A stretch of 64,000 nt of DNA, from contig NZ_LGTB01000036.1 in assembly GCF_001238275.1 (NCBI RefSeq), positions 46,595-110,594 on the forward strand. Direction: 5' to 3'. The DNA comes from Bradyrhizobium viridifuturi (GTDB taxonomy: Bacteria; Pseudomonadota; Alphaproteobacteria; Rhizobiales; Xanthobacteraceae). This document shows, in pieces, positions 24,609 through 33,980 of the stretch. A program made the position numbers and the translations under genes. The first letter of the stretch is position 1, and the number at the start of each line of letters is the position of its first letter. The notes beneath the pieces are model-generated. The model did no database searches. It was not told the DNA's origin and saw only the letters and a list, made by a program, of their open reading frames with translations.

Positions 24609-26225
24609 TCAGCGGACGTTGGCCGGATCAGGCGACGAGGCTCCATTGCTCGAAGCAACGGCGCGCGGTCCCTGCGCCAACTTCCATCCCGCCCAATATT
24701 GAATGATCGGGATCGCATTCTCGGTCCAACCTCCCGGAGCAGCGGCTTGTTGCTCCGGCTCCAACAGATTGACCTGCGCCGAAAGCTCATCGACTGAGTA
24801 TCGCCTTGATGGACACAGGACGTCGGCAGCAATCGCCCAGCAGTCCCACTCGCCAATTGTCACGGCTCCAAGGTCGCCGGTCTTTCGGTTGTAGAGCATC
24901 GCTCTTGGCGAGGAGTTGGCCACAATCACAAGCCAGGTCGAGTTACTGGCTATGCTCGTGACGTAGAATGGCGACGCGCCGTCAAACAACTCTTGCCGTC
25001 CGGGCATCAGGAGCAGTTTTCCGTCATCGGTATACAGCCCGCCATAGCCGGCGCGGACATTCTTGTCGAACATTCTGTAGCTTGGACGATCAAACTGCAC
25101 CGCTCCATGCAGCATGTTCGATGCGTTTCGCAGCCCGAACGGAAAGTCGATGTATCGCCATTGCGCGCCGCTGAACTCATACGAGGTCGCGCTGTCGCGA
25201 CCGATGCTTACGAACCTGTCTTGATAGGTCGAGAGAACATAAATTCCCTGGCGATCGCGGTAGGCGCAGAACGGTGATGAGAAGTTCGAATAGGTCGGTC
25301 CGTTGGCGCCGAACTTGCTGGTGACCTTGAGATCTTTGGTCATCCCAAAAACGATTCCGGACATCGCATCCGATCCGATCAACTGTCCGCTACTTTCATC
25401 CACGTTGAGACACGTCGCAAAAAGAATTGGTTCGGAACCGAGCTTTGAAGTTCTGGCCACCTCCTGTCCGGTTTCGATTGAGAATTTCACAATGGCTCCC
25501 TGGCCGGAGGCGAATACGTAATCACCGGCAATCGCCACGCCGTGAGAGCCGATGATCTCCCGCTTCCACCGAAACGCCCATTGGTCATCAATCCTTTCGA
25601 ACAAGGACAGCGCGTTACCTTCGTAGTCTGCGATCGCCATGAAACGTCCGCCTTTGGAGACCGCAACGCCCTCCGCGCCCTGGATGGCAGCCTCGTTCAC
25701 GATCCGATCCGTCAGATGGAGCTTGGGCCCCCCTCCGTCGCGCACGAGCTGAGCGACGACGATGTCCTTTCCTGAATAATTGGCGATGAACACCCGATCG
25801 TAAAACGCGGAATAGAAAACCGCTGTCGGATTCCAAACGGGCAACTCGACATCAGTCTGAACCGGCACGGCGGTGCGACGATCCTGATCGAAGAGGAAGA
25901 TGTCCTGATAGTTGGCGATCAGGAACTCATGGGCCCCGATCCTCGCCGCCGACACCGGCCCCATGGGTCCGTCATCATGCCGATCCAGCGTGACGTCAAC
26001 CAAGGTGCCGCGCAGGTCGGGCATTTTCCGCTCGCGACCCGGCATCGACTCCAAGCGCGCCCTGACCTGACGCTCGCTCTCTTCCAAGCGTGTCATCCGC
26101 TCAGCCGTCGAGAGAATCGTGGCGGTGAGCTCAATCGGCGCGTTCCACTTGCTGTACGTCAAGGAAATCAGGACGACTGCGCAAACCGCCACCACGGACA
26201 ACGCACAAAGTACCTTCGGCTTCAT
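24609..26225 (-). CDS. Membrane-anchored protein with predicted beta-propeller, unknown function
   Basis: 538 residues from ATG 26225 (MKPKVLCALSVV...). One hydrophobic segment covers about residues 4-24, so the protein is either anchored or secreted. A charged, coiled-coil-like stretch follows at about 33-60 (ERMTRLEESERQVRARLES). The remainder has repeated strand patterns ending in aromatic or aspartate residues (EFLIANYQDIFLFD, DRVFIANYSG, GRFMAIADYEGNALSLFE, YVFASGQGAIVKF), as in six- to eight-bladed propellers. No catalytic motif was recognised. The gene has lower GC than its surroundings (29 of 60 bases at 25381-25440) and converges on the glycosyltransferase pair. It may contact the exported glycan in the periplasm, which is only a guess. 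Confidence 0.7.
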   Translation of the reverse strand: MKPKVLCALSVVAVCAVVLISLTYSKWNAPIELTATILSTAERMTRLEESERQVRARLESMPGRERKMPDLRGTLVDVTLDRHDDGPMGPVSAARIGAHEFLIANYQDIFLFDQDRRTAVPVQTDVELPVWNPTAVFYSAFYDRVFIANYSGKDIVVAQLVRDGGGPKLHLTDRIVNEAAIQGAEGVAVSKGGRFMAIADYEGNALSLFERIDDQWAFRWKREIIGSHGVAIAGDYVFASGQGAIVKFSIETGQEVARTSKLGSEPILFATCLNVDESSGQLIGSDAMSGIVFGMTKDLKVTSKFGANGPTYSNFSSPFCAYRDRQGIYVLSTYQDRFVSIGRDSATSYEFSGAQWRYIDFPFGLRNASNMLHGAVQFDRPSYRMFDKNVRAGYGGLYTDDGKLLLMPGRQELFDGASPFYVTSIASNSTWLVIVANSSPRAMLYNRKTGDLGAVTIGEWDCWAIAADVLCPSRRYSVDELSAQVNLLEPEQQAAAPGGWTENAIPIIQYWAGWKLAQGPRAVASSNGASSPDPANVR

Positions 26226-26654
26226 ATGCTCTCGTGCGTCGTTTTCAAATGACCTGCTCACACCTTCATCGTGGCTGATATCGCAACTTTCGGCTCGCGA
26301 GAATGCCACTCAGCCCTAGCGAAACATCGCGTACTAAATGATACCGCGATGGGTGGCGGTCGCCTTGTGAAATATTCCGAAACGAATGAGCAATCTCGAG
26401 AGCCCGGCCACTCGCCGTTCTCGCAACTGAAGTGACGACAAATGCGAGATTGGACGCACCGACACGAGCGGTCATATGCGATTGCCGCGCACTATTGTTT
26501 CTGTGGAGATACCAGCGAGGTTCGCGACCGTGTTGAACTGGTGTATTGCGGCATATCGCCACGACCACACGATTGCGTCACCTTGTGGAACAATCGGACA
26601 TGGCGCTGTCGAATCACGCCGCCAGGCGTGCGACGCTTCTATTTTGCAGCCGAC
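26226..26654. other. 429-base stretch without a supported gene
   Basis: This gap lies between the start of the leftward propeller gene and the stop of the leftward glycosyltransferase. Short reading frames exist on both strands, the longest leftward one covering 26266-26568, but none has a ribosome site or a recognisable product. It should contain the propeller gene's promoter. No strong hairpin or operator was seen. Confidence 0.5.
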
Positions 26655-27818
26655 TCACCCCTGGCGAACGGCCTGTCGCATTGTGGCTGCGAAACTCGCT
26701 GCGAAGGCGCGGACATCGTCGTCCTGATGCGGGACGACATTTCGGATCACCGGCTCGCCGCTGAGCTTCGCGAGCTGCGTCAGATGATCGGCCAGCGCGG
26801 CCGGATCATCGACGCCGAAATAGCGTGCGGCACCCGCGGTCTGCTCCCGATGCACGTCGATGTCGGACAGGATCAGCGGAACGCCGAACGATTTCGCTTC
26901 CTCGACCGTCGTGCTCCAGCCCTCGAAGCGAGATGGGTTGAGCAGCGCGGTGCACGCCCTCAGCAGCGCGTAGACGTGCGGCAGCGGGATGACGCCGAGG
27001 TGCCGGAAATGCGTATCGAGACCGCGTTTCTGGATCTCGGAGTTGACCAGATCAAAGTAGCCCGGCTCGCGCCGATCTTCCGTGCTACCGGAGGCGCAGA
27101 CCACCACGTCGACCCCGCGACGCTTCAGGATCGTCAGGGCGTCGACGACCAACTGGTGGTTCTTGTGGCGATAGAACTGGTTGGGCAAATAGAAGTAGCG
27201 CGCCGGCAGATTGTAGGCGGCGATCACCTCTGATGGGTCCGTGTTCAGGAATGCGGCGGGCGGCTGGGTCGCGAAGCGAACGACGCTGACCTGGTTTCGG
27301 GCATGCGGATAGTAAGCCCTGAAATCGCGCAAGGCGCTCTCGCTGCTCAGCATGATCGTTCGCCCCGACGCGATCTGAACGCGAAAGCCGATCTCGCGCC
27401 TCCAGCGTGCAGTCCGTGGGAAGAGTTGAGGTAGCGAACGATGCTGCAGGTCGGGGATCCACGCCACCGCCGGGATCGGCAGCCGCCAGCCGAAGAAGCG
27501 AGCCGCTTCGACGACGACATCGACGCGCGCGGCGCGAAACGCCGCCGCAGCCCCGCGATCCAGACCGAACCCGAGCGCCGCGGCCAAGCCTGGCTGTCCA
27601 TCGAATGCTTCCGACCGGACGACCTCGACGCCGGGTATCGCGGCAAGCTCGCCGAGCTCACTCTCATCGGCTTGCGTCCCGGCAAAGACCACCGGGACGA
27701 ACTCGCCGGGCAAGAACCGGTCGAGCGCCGCGAAAAGATTGCGCTGATAATTGTAGCCGCCGGCCCAAAGCCGCCGCGAAATGTGACTGAACGCGAACCG
27801 CCATGGGCGCGGCGTCAC
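26655..27818 (-). CDS. GT4-family glycosyltransferase
   Basis: 387 residues from GTG 27818, which overlaps the upstream epimerase stop by four bases (GTGA) and has AGGGA nine bases before it. Acceptor-side motifs include SHISRRLWAGGYNYQRNLF and IPAVAWIPDLQHRSLPQLF. The donor side has YLPNQFYRHKNHQLVVDAL, HLGVIPLPHVYALLRAC and NPSRFEGWSTTVEEAKSFG, the latter with the two glutamates of the E-x7-E motif. It is the last gene of the second leftward run. The WIPDLQH phrase is common in GT4 enzymes of surface-glycan loci, so sugar transfer to the same or a second glycan is likely. Confidence 0.9.
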   Translation of the reverse strand: MTPRPWRFAFSHISRRLWAGGYNYQRNLFAALDRFLPGEFVPVVFAGTQADESELGELAAIPGVEVVRSEAFDGQPGLAAALGFGLDRGAAAAFRAARVDVVVEAARFFGWRLPIPAVAWIPDLQHRSLPQLFPRTARWRREIGFRVQIASGRTIMLSSESALRDFRAYYPHARNQVSVVRFATQPPAAFLNTDPSEVIAAYNLPARYFYLPNQFYRHKNHQLVVDALTILKRRGVDVVVCASGSTEDRREPGYFDLVNSEIQKRGLDTHFRHLGVIPLPHVYALLRACTALLNPSRFEGWSTTVEEAKSFGVPLILSDIDVHREQTAGAARYFGVDDPAALADHLTQLAKLSGEPVIRNVVPHQDDDVRAFAASFAATMRQAVRQG

Positions 27819-28744
27819 GAAGCCTGTCCCTTGAACCACGCCACGTAGTCGGCGAGACCCTGGTCGATCGGGATGCGCCAATCGAAGCCGATCTGGCGCA
27901 GCATTGCATCGTCGGCCAGCAGGCTCACGGGATCACCGGGCCGGCCTACTCCCGAATGCCGTACGACCGTGTTGCCGCCCCACTGCTTGATGACACCGGC
28001 TGCAATGCCGGCGACGCTGGTCCCTCGGCTCGAGCCGCCATTGATGATCCGGAACGTCTCCTGGGACGGCGATTGCGCGAGACTGGCAAGCAGCCTCGCA
28101 ACATCGCGAACGTCGGTCCAATCGCGGATTTCGTTGCCCGTCCCGCCGAGCGTGAGCACCGGCTCGTCGGCCGCCAGCCGCGAGCAGATGTCCCAGAGCA
28201 GCTGCTTGCGCAGATTGGGGCCATAGACCGAGAACAGCCGCACGACGGTGCAGCGGATGCCGAAGGACTGCGCGTAGCTCCGGCACAATTGTTCCATCAT
28301 CAACTTGTGCTGCCCATAGGGCGACATCGGAGCCGGGACGACACCTTCCGCGATCGGGCCGGCATGGTCGGCACCATAAACGGCCGCGCTTGACGCCGCG
28401 ATCACGTCACAATCAGGCGCTGCCCCGCGCAACCATTCGAGCATGCGCGCGGTGCTGGCGACAGTTCGCGAAAAATCCTCGAACGGCCGCTCGATCGAGA
28501 CGCCGACTGACGATCCGCCGGCCAGATGAAAGATACGCGCCGGCAGCCCGTGCGCCGCTGCGAGCGCATTCAGATTGGCCGCGTCAATCTCACCGTTGAT
28601 CCAGCTCTGCAAACCAAGCCGCCGGGCTTCCGTTGCATCAAGCGCCCCGTGTCCGACGCCATGCACCGCACGGCCTGCTCCCGCCAACTCGTGGGCGAGA
28701 TGGCGGCCGATGAACCCATTCGCTCCGGTAACCCAGACGATCAT
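27815..28744 (-). CDS. NAD-dependent epimerase/dehydratase (extended SDR)
   Basis: 309 residues. The cofactor loop is TGANGFIGRHL (6-16). The active-site serine lies in AASSAAVYGAD and the Tyr-x3-Lys pair in YGQHKLMME. The late motif VRLFSVYGPNLRKQL is typical of nucleotide-sugar epimerases or 4-reductases. Its ATG is three bases after the methyltransferase stop and its stop overlaps the GT4 start. It probably tailors a nucleotide sugar (for example a GDP- or UDP-4-keto-sugar) for this second run; the substrate is not determined. Confidence 0.85.
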   Translation of the reverse strand: MIVWVTGANGFIGRHLAHELAGAGRAVHGVGHGALDATEARRLGLQSWINGEIDAANLNALAAAHGLPARIFHLAGGSSVGVSIERPFEDFSRTVASTARMLEWLRGAAPDCDVIAASSAAVYGADHAGPIAEGVVPAPMSPYGQHKLMMEQLCRSYAQSFGIRCTVVRLFSVYGPNLRKQLLWDICSRLAADEPVLTLGGTGNEIRDWTDVRDVARLLASLAQSPSQETFRIINGGSSRGTSVAGIAAGVIKQWGGNTVVRHSGVGRPGDPVSLLADDAMLRQIGFDWRIPIDQGLADYVAWFKGQAS

Positions 28745-28747
28745 CGC

Positions 28748-29599
28748 TCAGGCCTTGTGACAGACAAAGGAATAGAGCCGGCCCGGTCGATTGTCGAAAC
28801 GTTCGGCCATCGACAGCAGCGAGCCAAACACACGCCGTGAGGCGAAAGCGGTTCGCCACAACGGAGCAACCGGAATCCTTTGCGACAGCTTCGTCACGAT
28901 CGCCGCCCTCAGCGTCTCGTGCGTGTAGGGAAACAGATTGATCGGGCTTTGCAACGGTGCCAGCGTGTCGATCGCGGAGAATCCCGCGGTGGTCAGCGCG
29001 CCGGTGTAGCGATCGAGCAGGAAGGCATGCTCGCCGCCGTAGAGATGGTGCAGCGGGTGCTGCGCGAGGAATTGCGGAAGGTCCGCCTCCTTGGTGATGA
29101 CATGCTCGCGCGCTGCGATCAGCATGCCACCCGGCCGCAGCACGCGAAACATCTCGCGGCAGGCGCCGTCGAGATCGCGCGTATGGTGCAGCACGGCGCG
29201 CGCGAACACGAGATCGAACGTCGCGTCGGCGAACGGCAGCCGCTCGGAGAACTCCTCGACCACCTGGATCGGCAATTGCGTCTGCGCTGCCAGATCCCGG
29301 ATCGCGGCCGCTCCGACGATCGCGCTGGGATCCGGCTCGAGCGCGGTGACGGAAAAGCCAGTTCGGGCGAGCGCGTAGCTCGCGATGCCGCGACCAGCGC
29401 CAACGTCGAGCGCAGCGCCGGACCGGCCGGCAAGCAGCGCGGCCACCGCCTGCCACTCGGAGCTCTGGAAATAGCGTTCAGCAGCGCGAGCCAGGGGATC
29501 GTCGTAAAATGCGTCGAGCACGAGCTGGCGCTGGTCCGGCTGATTGCGCAACCAGACCACCGCTTCCTCCCAGCTGGTAAACTTGCGCTCACCGTTCAT
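28748..29599 (-). CDS. Class I SAM-dependent methyltransferase
   Basis: 283 residues from ATG 29599; an upstream in-frame TTG is less likely. Motif I is ALDVGAGRGIASYAL, followed by FSVTALEPDPSA with the ribose-binding acidic residue, and FDLVFARAVLHHTRD, which is typical of Methyltransf_11 enzymes. The start overlaps the acyltransferase stop by 11 bases, a tight coupling within the run. It probably methylates a sugar or a lipid-linked intermediate. Target unknown. Confidence 0.84.
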   Translation of the reverse strand: MNGERKFTSWEEAVVWLRNQPDQRQLVLDAFYDDPLARAAERYFQSSEWQAVAALLAGRSGAALDVGAGRGIASYALARTGFSVTALEPDPSAIVGAAAIRDLAAQTQLPIQVVEEFSERLPFADATFDLVFARAVLHHTRDLDGACREMFRVLRPGGMLIAAREHVITKEADLPQFLAQHPLHHLYGGEHAFLLDRYTGALTTAGFSAIDTLAPLQSPINLFPYTHETLRAAIVTKLSQRIPVAPLWRTAFASRRVFGSLLSMAERFDNRPGRLYSFVCHKA

Positions 29600-30158
29600 C
29601 GGGGCCAAGCTCCCTCACCAGCACGGCCGGATTACCCGCCACGATCGAGAACGGCGCGACATCCCTGGTCACGACCGCACCGGCGGCAACGATCGCGCCC
29701 TGACCTATCGTGACACCGCGCAGGACCATGGCGCCGGCGCCGATCCAGGCATCGTCGCAAATCCGTACCGCGCCTTCATCAAGCGATATATCGCTCGGAT
29801 GTCCGCGTGTGAAAATCTCCTTGACCTGCCGGTGCCTCTCCGCTGCCCGCAGCGGGTGGGTGAGATTGTCGAACACGTTCGCCGAATGCGAGATCAGCAC
29901 GCGGTTGCCGATCTCGATCGAGGCCGCTGACCAGATCCGCGTGCCCTCGCCGACATAGCACCACTCACCGATCCTGATCTCTCCACCATGTGCGAAGGTC
30001 AGGAGCTCGCCCAGGATGCGGCTGTTGCGGCCGACGACGATCTTGTCGGAATCGCCGCGGATGTTTCGGATCCTTGCCGAGCGCCCGAGCGCCGCGTCGG
30101 CCTGCAACCGGCAGGTCGCGCGACCAATCAGGCGCTGGATCAGGTAATCGAGATTCAT
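29589..30158 (-). CDS. Hexapeptide-repeat O-acyltransferase
   Basis: 189 residues from ATG 30158, overlapping the upstream methyltransferase stop by four bases. The protein has hexapeptide repeats (IRIGEWCYVGEGTRIWSAA, IEIGNRVLISHSANVFD) with the acetyl-CoA site histidine in ISHSANVFDNLTHP. It ends with IGAGAMVLRGVTIGQGAIVAAG and AGNPAVLVREL. It belongs with the WbbJ/NodL/LacA-type acetyltransferases that decorate surface sugars. The hexapeptide region covers about residues 45-180. Confidence 0.86.
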   Translation of the reverse strand: MNLDYLIQRLIGRATCRLQADAALGRSARIRNIRGDSDKIVVGRNSRILGELLTFAHGGEIRIGEWCYVGEGTRIWSAASIEIGNRVLISHSANVFDNLTHPLRAAERHRQVKEIFTRGHPSDISLDEGAVRICDDAWIGAGAMVLRGVTIGQGAIVAAGAVVTRDVAPFSIVAGNPAVLVRELGPDER

Positions 30159-30997
30159 GCCGTCAACTGCAGGCAAGCGACCGCGCGCGACGACGCCGCC
30201 AGGTCATTGCCCTGCCCCTTGCCGGTATGAACGTCGAAAACGGTCGCGTCGGCGAGCGCTTCGGCGCTCTGGCGCGACCAGCCCTGCCGCGAATAGCCGA
30301 AATAGTCGACCTGGTGCGACGTCGCGCCGAACGCGTCGATGATCCGCTCGACCATCGCAAGATCGAACACCTGGTACCAGCCGAGATTGTCGCGCTTGCC
30401 GAACGGCACGGAGATCAGACATGTCCCACCAGGCTTGAGAATGCGCTTGAATTCCTTCACGGCCGGGACGAAGCCGTCCCGATCGGTCTCGGCATCACGC
30501 GGATCGCCGGTGTACAGCATCTGATTGTCGAGCCCGATGTGCTCGATCGTCGAAATGCTGGCGACGGTGTCGAACACCTGATCGCCGAACATCGTCTTAC
30601 GGAGGTCGCCGAAGACGTAGGAGTAGCCGTCATGCCAGTAGCACCGCCGCTCCGGCGCCAGCGTCATGATGGTGAGATCGGCGCCATGCAATGGCGGACG
30701 CGCCAGCAGGTAGTCGTGGTTGAAGGTCGATCCCGCGTCCAGCATTTTGCCGACATTGCTCAATCGGCCATAGACCCAGGGATATTCGACCACGCGCTCG
30801 TCCATGGCGACACCGTAGCCGGGCGGAAGCTCCTTTCCCGCCTGCAGCAGGCCCGCATCGATGGCCGCGGTGATGGTGTCGCGCTTGACCGTCTGATAGC
30901 CCGGGCCGAACGGCCGCGGCCGCAGCCTGAAGAGCGGCACGGCAAGCCCGTCGGCCGCCCATTTCAGTTGATGGATCAAGTCACTTGCAGACATCAT
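30155..30997 (-). CDS. SAM-dependent methyltransferase-like protein
   Basis: 280 residues. The fold shows GKMLDAGSTFNHDYLL as an unusual motif I (less glycine than normal) and FDTVASISTIEHIGLDN plus FKRILKPGGTCLISVPFG as the later methyltransferase motifs. The acidic ends of these strands are kept. It starts 42 bases after the CgeB-like gene and overlaps the acyltransferase. Methylation of a sugar is likely, but the poor glycine loop lowers certainty about SAM use. Confidence 0.72.
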   Translation of the reverse strand: MMSASDLIHQLKWAADGLAVPLFRLRPRPFGPGYQTVKRDTITAAIDAGLLQAGKELPPGYGVAMDERVVEYPWVYGRLSNVGKMLDAGSTFNHDYLLARPPLHGADLTIMTLAPERRCYWHDGYSYVFGDLRKTMFGDQVFDTVASISTIEHIGLDNQMLYTGDPRDAETDRDGFVPAVKEFKRILKPGGTCLISVPFGKRDNLGWYQVFDLAMVERIIDAFGATSHQVDYFGYSRQGWSRQSAEALADATVFDVHTGKGQGNDLAASSRAVACLQLTA

Positions 30998-31039
30998 CTC
31001 GGCCCGATCGCCCGCCCGCTGGCCGGCTCTGTGCCCCCT

Positions 31040-32137
31040 CTAGCACGGCTCAATCCGCGCGACGAGATCGATAAACTGCGCCCATTGCGAGGCCTTGCTG
31101 TAGGTCTCCTGCACGCGCGCTCTGCCGGTTGCGGCGATCCGGGCCCATTGCGGCCAATCCCGCAGGCTGCTCGAAATCGCCTCCACGGCCCGCTCGGGAA
31201 CATCATAGGTGCGCATCGTGACGCCGTCCTGCATCGCCGCCGGATAGTTGCCGGCATCCGACACTAGCAGCGACCCGCAGCCCATCGCCTCGAAGCAGCG
31301 CATATTGCCGCGATCATTGCCGGCCATGTCGATGGCGCCATTGAGCACGATCTTCGCTGACCCGAACAGCTCGTAGAGGTCACGACCGAACAGCGGCAGC
31401 CTTGCGATGCGCGCGATGACGTCGGGCCGCCGATGCTTCCCGAGCGGCAGCAACCGACCGAGCGGGCTTTCGGCAAGCCGCGTCAGCCGCGACGCGTCGA
31501 GGCAGAATACGATGTTGCGATCGGCCGCAAGCGCCGCGACCTGTTCGAGCGTCCTGCCGCGCGCGCTGTGATGCCGCGAATAGCCACCAACGAACGCCAC
31601 GTCGATCGGCCGCTCGCCGTGACCATATTGCTCCATGACAGGATCGATGGCGGGGAAGAACAGCTCGGCCCGACATCCCTTGTCGCGCCAGGCCTGGAGG
31701 ATCGAGGGAAAGTTGCCAAGCACCGCGCCATAGGCGGTGAGATCAGCGTTTCCCGAGGGCGCCGCGCGCCAGCACAACGTCTTCTTCACGCAGCCGGGAA
31801 GCTTGGCGACGAACGCGCTCGGAAAGCGCACCGGATCGAGATTGTAGAACACCTCGGTTCGGTGATGCTCGATCTGTGCGAGCAGAATGGCCTCGAGCGT
31901 CGGCGTCGCCGTCATGCCTTGCTCACGCGCCCACTGCCGTTGCAGCAGTTCGTCGTCGGCATTGGTGAAGAAGGCTTCGGGCGCGCCGTCGAGCACCGGC
32001 TCGAGAAAATGCGCCGCACCGAAACGATCGTGCAGGAACACGTCGCGCCGTGCGGCGAAGGTCGACGCTTTTGCCGCAAGCTGGTTCAGCCGCGGCAGAT
32101 AGGACGGATAGAGACCACTATTCTGGAACAGACGCAT
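31040..32137 (-). CDS. CgeB-like glycosyltransferase (GT1/GT4 superfamily)
   Basis: 365 residues. The C-terminal half has the signature of the CgeB/Glyco_trans_1_2 group: GSAKIVLNGAIDMAGNDRGN followed by MRCFEAMGCGSLLVSDAGN. The mid-region DVAFVGGYSRHHSARG is the usual start of the donor domain. Only three bases separate it from the upstream amidotransferase stop. Relatives are found in spore and surface-glycan loci and are thought to transfer sugars; the donor is not known. Confidence 0.85.
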   Translation of the reverse strand: MRLFQNSGLYPSYLPRLNQLAAKASTFAARRDVFLHDRFGAAHFLEPVLDGAPEAFFTNADDELLQRQWAREQGMTATPTLEAILLAQIEHHRTEVFYNLDPVRFPSAFVAKLPGCVKKTLCWRAAPSGNADLTAYGAVLGNFPSILQAWRDKGCRAELFFPAIDPVMEQYGHGERPIDVAFVGGYSRHHSARGRTLEQVAALAADRNIVFCLDASRLTRLAESPLGRLLPLGKHRRPDVIARIARLPLFGRDLYELFGSAKIVLNGAIDMAGNDRGNMRCFEAMGCGSLLVSDAGNYPAAMQDGVTMRTYDVPERAVEAISSSLRDWPQWARIAATGRARVQETYSKASQWAQFIDLVARIEPC

Positions 32138-32140
32138 CGG

Positions 32141-33978
32141 TTATGCGGACCTTGCCAACAGCCATTTCATGTTCAGGTATGGCCAAATCCGGCCAACGGA
32201 TTCCCAATCCCAGCGCTGCGTTGCCGTCAAGTGGCCAACCGTCTTTCGGAGCAGTGCTTCGTCGACGAACTCGGCAAAGGCCGGGACCTTCTTATCGAGC
32301 AGCTCGGCGGTCCAACCAGCCAACGGTCCATTCAGCCATTCCGGCATCGGCGAGTTGAAACCGACCTTGCGACGCGCAGTACGGATACTCTCGGGCATCA
32401 AATTCGCCATCGCCTGGCGCGCGATCACCTTGGTCATGCCATCGGCCGATTTGCTCGTTTCCGGCAGCGCCATTGTATAGGTCACCAGCCGCCAGTCCAT
32501 GAACGGCATCCGGACCTCGATGCCGTGCGCCATCGAGAGCCGGTCGAAATTGCGCAGAATGGTCGGCAGCGTGGTCGAGTGGAACATGCGATAGAGACGC
32601 CGGTTCAGCGCGCCCCACTTATCCGGCAGTTCGTCATTTTCGGCGACCAGCGGCAACGCTGCGGGGATCGCTGTCAGGCCTCCCCGCAGGAAATAGCGCC
32701 CCTGGCGCCTGATCATCTGCGCCCGCAAGAAGTCGATGCCGCGCTGCGCCAGCTTCGATCGCGACATCAGCGCAGCGGCTGCGTTGCGGATCCGGAACGC
32801 GGCCGACTGTCCTTCCTGGAAGTAAGCACCCATCAGTTCGTCCGCGCCGTGACCGTCAAGCGACACGGTGACGTTCTGACGCCGGAGTTCGCGATAGATC
32901 AGCACGGCGCGCTGGGCAGCCCGATATAGACGTCGTCATTGTCGTCGAGGATGCGGTCAAGATCGGTGAGAGCATCCGAGCGTCCGATCTCGAGAAAGCT
33001 CGGCGCGACCTTGGCCCACGCGGCCGCCTCCTCCGCCATCGGCCGCTCGTCATTGCTCGCGCCGGGAAAGGTCGCGACAAAGGCGTGCCGCCAGGCTGTG
33101 GAGTCGCGCGGTCCCATGCCGGCCTTTTCATGCGTCGCCATGGCGCAGATCACCGCGGACGAGTCGAAGCCGCCGGACAGGCAGGTCCCGATCGGAACGT
33201 CGCTGCGCATCCGTAGCGCCACGGAATCCTGAAACAGCTCGCGAAAGCGTGCGACGCGTTCGGCTTCGGTGTCGGGGATCGCAGGCAGATGGTCCACGGT
33301 CCGCCACCAGCGCCGCACCTGCACCCGCCCCTGACGCAGCCACATGCAGTGGCCGCCCTGCAGGCGGCGCAGTTGCGAATACAATGTCCGTTCGCTGCCT
33401 TCGATTCCGAACGGATCAAGCAACAATCGCCGCGCCACGTCGATGTCGAGCGACGTCTCGAGCAGCCCGCTCCGCGCCAGCGCCCGCTGCTCGGATGCGA
33501 ACACGAACCGCTCGGGTGACAACGCATAAAGCAGCGGCTTGATGCCGAAGCGATCGCGCGCAAGGAACAGCTCGTCCGTCGTCGTGTCGTAGATCGCCAG
33601 CGCCCACATGCCATTGAAGCGCAGCAGCATGTCCTCGCCCCACGCCTGCCAGGCGGCAAGGATCACCTCGGTGTCGGACTGGCTGCGGAAGGCCGCGCCC
33701 TTCGCTTCGAGTTCGCGGCGCAGTTCGAGAAAGTTGTAGATCTCGCCATTGTAGACGATCACATGGCGGCCATCGCCTGACACCATCGGCTGATAGCCGC
33801 CCTCGCCGGGATCGATGATCGCAAGCCGGCGGTGGCCGAAGGCGACGTTTCGTTTCGCGTTGAACCAGGTGCCTTCGCCGAACGGTCCGCGATGCGCGAT
33901 CAGGCTGGTGAGTCGTGAGATCTCGGCCGGCTCCACGGGATTGCCCCGAAGATTGACGATGCCTGCGATACCACACAT
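32141..33978 (-). pseudogene. Asparagine synthase-type amidotransferase with single-base frameshift (third copy)
   Basis: The first frame (33978 to 32899) starts MCGIAGIVNLRG with Cys2 and holds AHRGPFGEG, YNGEIYNFLE and the PP-loop CLSGGFDSSA; it ends shortly after DDNDDVYIGLPSAP. The protein continues in the next frame from about 32905 (LIYRELRRQNVTVSLDGHGADEL) to 32141. Restoring one base near 32903-32906 (CCGTG to CCGTGG) gives 612 residues, matching the other two copies (604 and 623). The total length is one base short of a codon multiple. It is either a recent null mutation or a sequencing error. It starts two bases after the flippase stop and would amidate a uronic acid. Confidence 0.85.
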
Positions 33979-33980
33979 GT

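Noticed and set aside
26266..26568. Leftward 100-codon frame in the 429-base gap
   Set aside because: No ribosome site, no recognisable product and no neighbour overlap; chance frame.
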